In this document: positions 52,147 to 60,119 of the stretch, piece by piece
Position numbering within the stretch: the stretch's first letter is position 1
How the letters are laid out: each line of letters opens with the position of its first letter
Assembly: GCF_025971925.1 (NCBI RefSeq)
Contig: NZ_JAPDHV010000006.1
Location: forward strand, 160,214-224,213
Direction of reading: 5' to 3'
DNA length: 64,000 nucleotides
Source of the DNA: Chryseobacterium oryctis
Lineage (GTDB): Bacteria > Bacteroidota > Bacteroidia > Flavobacteriales > Weeksellaceae
Program-made: the position numbers and the translations under genes
The notes under the pieces: generated by a model
The model's database searches: none
Told to the model about the DNA's origin: nothing
What the model saw: only the letters and a program-made list of their open reading frames with translations

Positions 52147-52956
52147 TTACAAAATGGATTCTCTTATTCTTGTCAATTTTTGTAACAAATCTTCCAATAA
52201 ATCCAGTCTCAACATATTTGCACCATCAGATAATGCTGTTTCAGGAGTTGGATGTGTTTCAATGAAAATACCGTCTGCTCCCACCGCAATTCCTGCCTTT
52301 GCGATAGTTTCGATTAAATCCGGTCTTCCTCCTGTAACCCCAGAACTTTGATTAGGTTGCTGTAGAGAATGTGTAACATCCAAAATCACAGGTGCAAACT
52401 GTTTCATTGTAGGAATACCTCTATAATCAACAATTAAATCTGTATATCCGAAAGAATTTCCTCTTTCAATAATAGCTACTTTTGGGTTATCTGAATCCGT
52501 TACTTTCTGAACAGCAAACTTCATAGATTCAGGAGAAAGGAATTGTCCTTTTTTTAACGAAACACATTTTCCTGTTTTTGCTGCAGCTACCAAAAGGTCT
52601 GTCTGACGAACCAAAAATGCCGGAATTTGCAACACATCAACATATTGAGCAGCCAAAGCAGCGTGTTCGTTTTCATGAATATCCGTTGTTGTCGGGATAT
52701 TAAAAGTTTCACCTACTTTTTTAAGGATTTTCAAAGATTTTTCTTCGCCAATCGTTGTAAAAGAGTCTACTCTACTTCTATTGGCTTTCTTGAAACTTCC
52801 TTTGAAAATATAAGGAATATTATATTTATTGGTAATCTCAATTACTTTTTCAGCAATTCTCAATGCCATATCTTCTCCTTCAATAATACAAGGACCTGCA
52901 ATAAGAAAGAAATTTTTGGAATCTTCATGTTGAATATTATCTAAATACTGAATCAT
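52147..52956 (-). CDS. kdsA: 3-Deoxy-D-manno-octulosonate 8-phosphate synthase
   Basis: KdsA condenses PEP and arabinose-5-phosphate to KDO-8-phosphate for lipid A/LPS core synthesis. The 269 residues contain FLIAGPCIIEGE (about 17-28), FKGSFKKANRSRVDSF, TTDIHE, LQIPAFLVRQTDLL, VSLKKGQFLSPESM and ERGNSFGYTDLIVDYRGI, all family motifs. Length is normal. It lies 43 bases upstream of the TonB-dependent receptor gene on the same strand without a terminator between, so they may be co-transcribed. Confidence 0.96.
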   Translation of the reverse strand: MIQYLDNIQHEDSKNFFLIAGPCIIEGEDMALRIAEKVIEITNKYNIPYIFKGSFKKANRSRVDSFTTIGEEKSLKILKKVGETFNIPTTTDIHENEHAALAAQYVDVLQIPAFLVRQTDLLVAAAKTGKCVSLKKGQFLSPESMKFAVQKVTDSDNPKVAIIERGNSFGYTDLIVDYRGIPTMKQFAPVILDVTHSLQQPNQSSGVTGGRPDLIETIAKAGIAVGADGIFIETHPTPETALSDGANMLRLDLLEDLLQKLTRIRESIL

Positions 52957-53002
52957 CTTTATTTAATTAAAAAGTTCAGTAAAAATACTGAGAAAGTTTC
53001 TT

Positions 53003-53038
53003 TAAAAAAAATTCCCGAAGAGGGAATATCTTCGGGAA
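53003..53038 (-). terminator. Terminator of the 48-residue small protein gene
   Basis: A 10-bp stem (core TTCCCGAAGA/TCTTCGGGAA) is followed by T8 on the minus strand. Confidence 0.85.
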
Positions 53039-53109
53039 GGGAATATTGTTATAAAGAATTGCAATTTTTCAAATTATAATTCTTTCTTTTCACTGTTAAC
53101 CTACATTTT

Positions 53110-53256
53110 TCACTTTTGATCACCTGGCTTATGTTTATGAGGTTTTAAATCTGGATGCTTTGGCTGAACCTCTGGTGTAACTCTTCTTCTTTTATCAGGA
53201 GTTCCATCTTCTTTTTTAGGTTTTGGACCTGGTTTAATAGCTTCGATTTTAGTCAT
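53110..53256 (-). CDS. Small basic Lys/Pro-rich protein (48 residues)
   Basis: A 48-codon frame from ATG 53256 to TGA 53112-53110 encodes a highly charged peptide, MTKIEAIKPGPKPKKED at the start, with RRRVTPEVQPKHPDLKP in the middle and HKHKPGDQK at the end. There is no hydrophobic segment and nearly one third is Lys or Arg. It has its own promoter box (TATCTTTG, 49 bases upstream) and its own terminator, so it is very probably real. The function is unknown; the composition suggests a disordered nucleic-acid- or ribosome-binding peptide. Confidence 0.7.
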   Translation of the reverse strand: MTKIEAIKPGPKPKKEDGTPDKRRRVTPEVQPKHPDLKPHKHKPGDQK

Positions 53257-53304
53257 AATTATTATTTTAGTTTGAAAATTATATATTTACGTTTCCTTTA
53301 AAAA

Positions 53305-53312
53305 CAAAGATA
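53305..53312 (-). promoter_or_regulatory. Promoter -7 box of the 48-residue small protein gene
   Basis: TATCTTTG on the minus strand. Confidence 0.55.
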
Positions 53313-53382
53313 ATAACGTAATTTTACTATTTATTACGGGAAACCGTATATAATACAAATTTTATAAAATATAACTAATAAA

Positions 53383-53913
53383 TCATCCGTTCATCTTCTT
53401 CAAAATCTTCTCAAAAGTATTGATATTCCTGCTGGTAAATTGGTCTTTCAGGCTTTTCTTACCTAAAATTTTACCAAAACTGGAATCTAAAGTACTCCCT
53501 TTCGGAACCTGCCAATAAAAAACATCATCAACAATTTGAGCTTCTTCGTTTTCTGTTTTTGAAGCTTTTTCAAATTCATCCATCAAAATATTTTCAACAC
53601 CATCATTTCCGACAAAAGCATAAATATGAAAATCGTCTTTCTTCTCAAAAGGATTTCCGTTCCAAAAATTGGCTGTCTCTTCCTGAGATTTTATGAACAA
53701 AAAGGCTTCATAAGAAAAGTAATCAGACATTGATTTTTCAAGTATTTTCTTTAATTCATCTGCTTTTTTATCAGAAGAAAAAACAATATTTCCGGATGCT
53801 AAAATGGAAACAACATCCGTCATTCCAGCATTCTTAAACACTTGACAAACGTCTACCATTTTCATAGTAGTTCCTTTCACATTCACACCTCGAAGAAAAG
53901 CACAATATCTCAT
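53383..53913 (-). CDS. DUF1697 domain-containing protein
   Basis: The 176-residue protein begins MRYCAFLRGVNVKGTTMKM, the DUF1697 hallmark (ALLRGINVGG), followed by VFKNAGMTDVVSILASGNIVFSS (about 25-47) and the C-terminal SRNINTFEKILKKM (TxRNxxTxxKL motif). It is a cytoplasmic protein of unknown function; its two ferredoxin-like repeats are all visible. It starts ten bases after the stop of the GT-C-like gene, so it is the last gene of a three-gene unit. Confidence 0.87.
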   Translation of the reverse strand: MRYCAFLRGVNVKGTTMKMVDVCQVFKNAGMTDVVSILASGNIVFSSDKKADELKKILEKSMSDYFSYEAFLFIKSQEETANFWNGNPFEKKDDFHIYAFVGNDGVENILMDEFEKASKTENEEAQIVDDVFYWQVPKGSTLDSSFGKILGKKSLKDQFTSRNINTFEKILKKMNG

Positions 53914-53923
53914 AGTTTTAGTT

Positions 53924-55273
53924 TTACCAATAATAATTTCCGATCAACTGCATAGCAAAAGTTTGTAATAAACAAAGAACATATAACGTATTTAAACTTT
54001 CAGTTTTCAACTCTTTTAAAAATAATACAAAAAATGGTACAATATATAAACAAGCTCTTGCTGTTTCACCAGTTCCGTAAGCTCCCGTCAAAAACATTAC
54101 TCCTAAAGCTATCAATCCTGAAAAAGAAAAAGCATTAAGCTGTTTATCTGTAAATAGATTGAAGTTTTTATTTTTAAAGCTAAAAAAGTAAGCTACATAC
54201 GCAAACGATAAGAAAAACAAAATTTCGCAAATATCTTCAAGTCTTGTAAAGAAATAAATAATTGGAGAATGTAACAACATAAAACCTTTCGGATTTTCAG
54301 AGTGACTTGCCTCGAAGAATGTCGTTAAATGATTACTTCCTGTATATTCATAACTTCCATAAAAGAAAGCAACCATTAAAACAGTACAAATAAATGAAGC
54401 GATGGCAACCGAAAATTGCTTTTTGAATAAAGTAAATAATGCTAAAAGTCCTAAAAATGCCAATAAAAATAATCCTGAAAAAGATAACATATTGGTAATA
54501 ATCAATCCGACCGAAGCCATTACAATTCCAAAGAAATTTAATTTATTCGTTAAATAAATTTTTGAAATTCCACATAAAAACAACAATGTTGAAGTAAGAA
54601 TTATCGCATCAATAGTAACCAATAGATAAATATTCACAGATGGTATAATAGCAAACAATAATAACAAAAATTTTCTTTTTGTTTTTTCGATATTAAAGTT
54701 TTTCATCAACAAATTCATCAACGGAAAACTTAGAACCGAAATCGCCAAAAAACCTAAACTCATTCCTAAAATACTTCCATTAAACAATTCTAAAAACGCA
54801 TAATGAATCAATGTTGTATAAGGTGGATGAGTTTTTGTATGAAGCTGAAAAGATTCAAGATTATTATTAAAATTTAAAATCCAAAGTTTCCAATCTGTAA
54901 TGTTAACTGCATCGGCATAATATTGCCTTCCTTTGTAATAAAAAGGCTGTAAAAAAGCAATATCTACGCTTCCTTGTCCCATATTTCCAAATACAATCAA
55001 TAAAATGCATACAAGAAATACAGCAAAAAAACTTAGTTTCTGATGGTAATGATATGCTAAAAAACCGGTTCCTAAAAATAATAGGCAGAATAAACTGCCT
55101 ATTATTAAAAATGAGGATGGATAGATTACCGAAAACGGAAATAAGAGATTGTTTCCGGTAAACACCACATATTTATTGAGTAAAAAAATGCTTACTGCTA
55201 AAAATATCCATACAAAAATTGCTATAAAAAAAACTTTTAAAGGGAAATTTGTTTTTTCTAAATATTTCATCAT
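53924..55273 (-). CDS. Multi-pass membrane protein, probable GT-C-type glycosyltransferase
   Basis: The 449-residue protein has about eleven to twelve membrane segments and little else. The second-half loop LQLHTKTHPPYTTLIHY (about 141-157) is like the HTxTHPP segment found in many GT-C glycosyltransferases, and a long extracytoplasmic loop with QPFYYKGRQYYADAVNITDW precedes it. No strong family assignment is possible by eye. It lies 15 bases after the GT117 gene on the same strand, so the two are almost certainly co-transcribed and could act in the same glycan pathway. Confidence 0.68.
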   Translation of the reverse strand: MMKYLEKTNFPLKVFFIAIFVWIFLAVSIFLLNKYVVFTGNNLLFPFSVIYPSSFLIIGSLFCLLFLGTGFLAYHYHQKLSFFAVFLVCILLIVFGNMGQGSVDIAFLQPFYYKGRQYYADAVNITDWKLWILNFNNNLESFQLHTKTHPPYTTLIHYAFLELFNGSILGMSLGFLAISVLSFPLMNLLMKNFNIEKTKRKFLLLLFAIIPSVNIYLLVTIDAIILTSTLLFLCGISKIYLTNKLNFFGIVMASVGLIITNMLSFSGLFLLAFLGLLALFTLFKKQFSVAIASFICTVLMVAFFYGSYEYTGSNHLTTFFEASHSENPKGFMLLHSPIIYFFTRLEDICEILFFLSFAYVAYFFSFKNKNFNLFTDKQLNAFSFSGLIALGVMFLTGAYGTGETARACLYIVPFFVLFLKELKTESLNTLYVLCLLQTFAMQLIGNYYW

Positions 55274-55288
55274 TCTTAAAAATGTTTA

Positions 55289-58200
55289 TTATTGTGTTGC
55301 TTTAATAATTGCTGTTGTAATCTGCTCTTCTTTTTCTTTTGAATAAGTAGAATCGAAAGGTTCCATAATATCAAATAAATACTGATAAAACGGAGTAATT
55401 TTCTGTACTTTTTCAGATTCACTTACGGCTTTTTCTTTGCCCATTTCTTTCAGATTTCCAACAAAAGTATTAAACTTCTTATCAATTGGTTCAATAGATC
55501 TCACAAGATAATCGTAAGCCTTATTTTTTTGTCCTGTTTGATTATAAGCATCTGTAACAGCCTTTACAACCATTGAATATTCGGCAGGTTTAGCACCCAT
55601 TGCTCTTCTCAGATATCTTTGTTCCGACTCTTTTAAACTTGCATAATAATCATATTCTTCAAAAATTCCTTTTTTAAGAACTTCAGCAAGTTCCAATCCT
55701 TTTTTCTCTTGTCCTGCAACGATGTATCCGTAAACAATTGAACTTAAAGAACGAGGATCATTGTATTTCTGAGCAGGAATTTCTTTTGCTGCCAAATCTA
55801 ATAATTCAAGAGCCTTCGCTTTTTGACCATTCATTGCCAATGCCGCCGCCGCTCTACTCGCAGAACTTCTATAACTCATAATGTTTGAAGTTGCCGTTTC
55901 ATCAAAATGCATTTTCTCATTTTTGAAATTACCCCATCTGAAATTTTTAACGGTATTGTAAAGCGAGTTTGCATCTACTCTTCCCATTTCTCCATCCGGA
56001 GTTTGTGGTGTATGAATCGGAATTAATCTATAACTAAAACCATCAAACTGAAGATAATCATCTAGGTAGAAAATATTTTCGCTGTCATAAACACCTCCTG
56101 AAGAGAAATTAATTGGTCTCTTCCAGTCAAAATTTGCCAAAACATCAAACATCATCAGGTTGTTTTTATAAAGTGTGTTAGCTTTATAATCAATCATAAT
56201 CTGATTTGCTGTATTCGGAAGATCTGCCTGATTGATAATACCCGCTGCTAAAGCATTATTTTTATTTACAGGTAAAATGAATTTTTTTACAGGTAAGAAA
56301 TTATATTTTTCATATCTCTCTTCTCCGAAAATCATTTTAAGAACTTCGTCTTTCTGAGGAGATTTCTGTTTTATAAAGTTTACAGCCTCTTTCAAAGTCA
56401 TTGAATCCTGAGTAAGATATTTTGTAAATCCTTGAAGTTCACTTTCAGGTACTCCCTGTTCTTTTAATGAAGCAAAAATTCCTTGCCAGTCTTCTTTTTT
56501 CATTAAATAAATCTGATCATTCACTCCATCCCTGTAATCATCATGCGTCAACTGACCAGGAATAGCATCTGCATTGTACGTTTTTCTTTTTACCTGATCA
56601 ATATTCCAAGGGGTTGATAAAAGTGTGAAGTTTACTACTTTCACATCATCTCTAAACTGTTCAGTCTCCTGAATTGCCCAAACCGGATAAGTATCATTAT
56701 CACCATAAACAAATAAAATATCGTTTTTAGGTAATGTTTTTAAAATTGAATATCCATAATCATATGCCGTATATCTGTCACTTCTGTCATGCACATTATA
56801 GTTTTGTAAGCCCATCATAAAAGGAACTCCTAATAAAATAACACCTAAACCTATATTGGCTGCATTCGATTTCACTTTTGATTGTAAAAACCAAAGAATT
56901 GCACCTGCACCAAGACCTATCCAAATTGCAAAAGCATAGAAAGAGCCAACCATTGCGTAATCTCTTTCTCTTGGTTCAAAAGGTTTTACACCTGTATAGA
57001 AAATAATACCAACACTTGTAATAATAAACAAAGACAGAATTGCATAAAATCTTCCGAAATCTCTGTTCATTTGGAAAAAGAACCCGATTAAACCTAATAA
57101 TAAAGGTAAAAAGAAGAATTTTACAGTACTTTCATTCTTGAATTTAGCAGGCATTTTATCCTGACTTCCCAACAAAGCATCATCAATGAAAGATATACCT
57201 GAAATCCAGTTACCTTTAGTGCTTTCCATATTTCCTTCAAGGTCATTTTGTCTACCTACATAATTCCACAACAAATATCTTACAAAGTAGTACCCGTTCT
57301 GAAAAGTAAAGAAATAATCCATATTCTGAGCAAAAGAAGGCTTCTGAACGGTAATCAAATTGTATGGCTTTACCTTTAAATAATCTGAAACCGTAATTGT
57401 TTTATCTTCATATTTTGCTCTTAACTCATCAAATATTTGTTTAGCTTCAGGATTATCTGCAATATCTTCATTTCCATAATTGAAAGCAAAATCAGGTGCT
57501 CCATACATAGAAATGTAGTTGGCCATGACTCCTTTATCTTCATTAAACATTCTTGGCATGAAGCTCACATGAGACTTATTGAAAACATAATTGAATCTGT
57601 CACCAGTTTTTCTATAGGTTCCTGTTTTTTCGTCTTTTTCGTAAATATCTCCTGTTTTTTGAGTTTTGTAGCTTCCATCTTCGTTTTTCTCGATACCATT
57701 TGCATCAAGGAAAGCTGTGTAATTTTGACCATAAGCTGTAGGCCAGTCCCCATATTGTACCCTGTTATAATAATCCAGCATTCCGATAGCATTATCCGGA
57801 TCGTTAAGGTTCATTGGAGGATTTGCATTTGCTCTGATAGGAATAACCATCCAACAAGAGAAACCTATAATCATATATACAACTGATAATGCTATAGTCT
57901 GGAAAATATTTTTCTTTGCTTTTCTGGCATACTTAATAAGGAAATAACAAATTGCAACCATTAAGACAAAACCTGCAATAGTTCCTGAATGGAAAGGTAA
58001 TGATAAACCATTCACAAAGAAAATTTCAAGTTTTCCGAACATTGTCATAATGAAAGGGAAAATACCTTTAAATACAATCGCAAGAATAATTAAAGTCACA
58101 ACGTTTGCCCATAAGAAGTTTTTCCAGGTAAACTTGTAGTTTCTTGCATAGTATACAAAACAAACCGCAGGAATAGCCAACATACACATCATGTGTACTC

Positions 58201-58774
58201 CCACAGAAAGTCCTAAAATAAAGAAAATAAGAATAATCCATCTTTCATTGTCTTTTTCCTGATATTCGTTTTCCCATTTAGTAATCAACCATACTAAAAG
58301 CGCAATGAACATTGATGCCATAGAATAAACTTCCCCTTCTACAGCCGAAAACCAAAACGTATCTGAAAAAGTAAAACATAAAGACCCTACTAATCCAGCA
58401 AAAAGAATTGAAATTTCCTGATGCTTTGTAATTTCATCAAAATCTTTGTTTAAAAGCCTTCTTACAAAATGAGTGATTGTCCAGAACAAAAACAAAATCG
58501 TAAAAGCACTGAACAATGCAGACATTGCATTGATAACGAGAGAATAGTTTTCACCTTTTCCTAAAGCAAAAATGGCTGCCACAGCACCCACAATCTGGAA
58601 TAAAGCCGCTCCCGGAGCGTGCGTTACTTCTAATTTTACCGCAGAAGAAATGTACTCACCACAATCCCAAAAACTGAAATTGGGTTCTATGGTGGACAAG
58701 TACGTGAAAAATGCAATGACGAAGACTACCCATCCCAAAATGGTATTCCATTGCCTAAAAGTCCAATTTTTCAT
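55289..58774 (-). CDS. DUF2723 / glycosyltransferase family 117 membrane protein
   Basis: The 1161-residue protein has an N-terminal DUF2723 domain with about ten membrane segments, starting TYLSTIEPNFSFWDCGEYI (about 24-42), where the acidic Asp-Cys-Gly-Glu lies in the first extracytoplasmic loop as in GT-C transferases of the PMT type. HAPGAALFQI follows. A soluble middle and C-terminal part (about 620-1161) includes TPR-like helices (AAAALAMNGQKAKALELLDLAA). In Bacteroidota, GT117 enzymes start protein O-glycosylation in the periplasm. The gene heads a unit with the GT-C-like and DUF1697 genes. Confidence 0.88.
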   Translation of the reverse strand: MKNWTFRQWNTILGWVVFVIAFFTYLSTIEPNFSFWDCGEYISSAVKLEVTHAPGAALFQIVGAVAAIFALGKGENYSLVINAMSALFSAFTILFLFWTITHFVRRLLNKDFDEITKHQEISILFAGLVGSLCFTFSDTFWFSAVEGEVYSMASMFIALLVWLITKWENEYQEKDNERWIILIFFILGLSVGVHMMCMLAIPAVCFVYYARNYKFTWKNFLWANVVTLIILAIVFKGIFPFIMTMFGKLEIFFVNGLSLPFHSGTIAGFVLMVAICYFLIKYARKAKKNIFQTIALSVVYMIIGFSCWMVIPIRANANPPMNLNDPDNAIGMLDYYNRVQYGDWPTAYGQNYTAFLDANGIEKNEDGSYKTQKTGDIYEKDEKTGTYRKTGDRFNYVFNKSHVSFMPRMFNEDKGVMANYISMYGAPDFAFNYGNEDIADNPEAKQIFDELRAKYEDKTITVSDYLKVKPYNLITVQKPSFAQNMDYFFTFQNGYYFVRYLLWNYVGRQNDLEGNMESTKGNWISGISFIDDALLGSQDKMPAKFKNESTVKFFFLPLLLGLIGFFFQMNRDFGRFYAILSLFIITSVGIIFYTGVKPFEPRERDYAMVGSFYAFAIWIGLGAGAILWFLQSKVKSNAANIGLGVILLGVPFMMGLQNYNVHDRSDRYTAYDYGYSILKTLPKNDILFVYGDNDTYPVWAIQETEQFRDDVKVVNFTLLSTPWNIDQVKRKTYNADAIPGQLTHDDYRDGVNDQIYLMKKEDWQGIFASLKEQGVPESELQGFTKYLTQDSMTLKEAVNFIKQKSPQKDEVLKMIFGEERYEKYNFLPVKKFILPVNKNNALAAGIINQADLPNTANQIMIDYKANTLYKNNLMMFDVLANFDWKRPINFSSGGVYDSENIFYLDDYLQFDGFSYRLIPIHTPQTPDGEMGRVDANSLYNTVKNFRWGNFKNEKMHFDETATSNIMSYRSSASRAAAALAMNGQKAKALELLDLAAKEIPAQKYNDPRSLSSIVYGYIVAGQEKKGLELAEVLKKGIFEEYDYYASLKESEQRYLRRAMGAKPAEYSMVVKAVTDAYNQTGQKNKAYDYLVRSIEPIDKKFNTFVGNLKEMGKEKAVSESEKVQKITPFYQYLFDIMEPFDSTYSKEKEEQITTAIIKATQ

Positions 58775-58962
58775 AGTATTAAATCAATTATGCGAAAATA
58801 AGGCTTTTATCTTATTTTAGACCGCTTTTAACAAAATTTAAAAATTTTGGCGCGTTTTTTGAAAAGTATTGTTTCCTTATTGATTGCAATTAGAAAAAAT
58901 AGATTTGATTTAAATCAGTACTTAGAAATCAAACAAAAGTTTAGTAATTATTTATTTTTTTG

Positions 58963-58970
58963 TATTTTTG
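58963..58970 (+). promoter_or_regulatory. Promoter -7 box of the cysteine-synthase-like gene
   Basis: TATTTTTG, 32 bases before the ATG at 59002. The in-frame TTG at 58960-58962 directly abuts it and is not the start. Confidence 0.58.
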
Positions 58971-59001
58971 CGGTCAGATTTTTATTGAAAATAACAAACT
59001 A

Positions 59002-60039
59002 ATGAGTAATGTTTACGATAATATCCTTGGCCTAATAGGAAATACTCCTATGGTGAAGCTAAATACTGTCACAAAAGATATTCCTGCAACCGTTTATGCC
59101 AAGTTAGAGTCATATAATCCTGGACATTCCACTAAAGATAGAATTGCACTTCATATTATAGAAAATGCTGAGAAAAAAGGTTTATTAAAAGAAGGATCTG
59201 TAGTTGTAGAAACTACATCCGGAAATACCGGTTTCTCTATCGCAATGGTTTGTATCATTAAAGGATATAAATGTATTCTTGCCGTAAGTGATAAAACAAA
59301 ACCCGAAAAAATCGCTTATTTAAAGGCTCTTGGTGCAACTGTTTATATATGCCCTGCTAACGTACCTGCGGATGACCCAAGATCATATTACGAAGTAGCT
59401 AAAAGAATTGCTTCTGAAACACCTAATTCTGTATACATCAATCAATACTTTAATGAGTTGAACATTGATGCACACTATCAAACTACAGGTCCTGAGATTT
59501 GGGAGCAAACTGAAGGTAAGATAACTCACCTTTTTGCTTGTACAGGTACAGGAGGAACTTTATCCGGTTCAGCAAAGTTTTTAAAAGAGAAAAATCCTGA
59601 TATCCAAATTATCGGAGTGGATGCAGACGGATCTATTCTTAAAAGCTATCACGAAACAGGAGAAATCCACAAAGAGGATGTTCACCCTTATCAGATTGAA
59701 GGAATGGGAAAAAACTTAATCCCATCTGCTCTTCTTTTTGATAAAGTAAATGAATTTGTAAGAGTAAATGACGAAATGTCTGCTTATAGGACTCGTGAAA
59801 TAGCCCTTAAAGAAGCTATTATGGGAGGTTACACAACTGGTGCTGTTACACAGGCATTAATACAATATGCACAATCTCATGAGTTAACTAAGGATAATGT
59901 AATTGTTCTAATTTATCCAGATCACGGTTCCAGATATATTACCAAAGTTTACAGTGATAAATGGATGGCAGAACAAGGATTTATAAACAATTGTGTTCAT
60001 AACTATGATGAAGTTTTCAAAACAGAATTCATCAAGTAA
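59002..60039 (+). CDS. Cysteine-synthase-family PLP enzyme, probable L-cysteate synthase
   Basis: From the ATG at 59002 the protein has 345 residues. It is a fold-type II PLP enzyme: ILGLIGNTPMVKLN at the start, Lys45 in STKDR as Schiff-base lysine, ETTSGNTGFSIA (about 72-83) for substrate carboxylate, and CTGTGGTLSGSAKFLKE (phosphate loop). The family includes cysteine synthase, cystathionine beta-synthase and the cysteate synthase (CapA type) that makes L-cysteate from O-phosphoserine and sulfite. The next gene is an alpha-oxoamine synthase, the partner expected for sulfonolipid synthesis, which makes cysteate synthase my preferred reading. Cysteine synthase or CBS remains possible. Confidence 0.82.
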   Translation: MSNVYDNILGLIGNTPMVKLNTVTKDIPATVYAKLESYNPGHSTKDRIALHIIENAEKKGLLKEGSVVVETTSGNTGFSIAMVCIIKGYKCILAVSDKTKPEKIAYLKALGATVYICPANVPADDPRSYYEVAKRIASETPNSVYINQYFNELNIDAHYQTTGPEIWEQTEGKITHLFACTGTGGTLSGSAKFLKEKNPDIQIIGVDADGSILKSYHETGEIHKEDVHPYQIEGMGKNLIPSALLFDKVNEFVRVNDEMSAYRTREIALKEAIMGGYTTGAVTQALIQYAQSHELTKDNVIVLIYPDHGSRYITKVYSDKWMAEQGFINNCVHNYDEVFKTEFIK

Positions 60040-60064
60040 TTATAAATAAATTATTATACAAATC

Positions 60065-60098
60065 AAGCCTTTTTTGTAGACTGCACAAAAGGCTTTTT
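60065..60098 (+). terminator. Hairpin between the two sulfonolipid genes, probable attenuating terminator
   Basis: AAGCCTTTT (60065-60073) pairs with AAAAGGCTT (60087-60095), then a T-run. The next ATG is only 21 bases after it, leaving no room for a promoter, so it probably gives partial termination. Confidence 0.65.
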
Positions 60099-60119
60099 TA
60101 CTTAAAAATCACTAAGACA

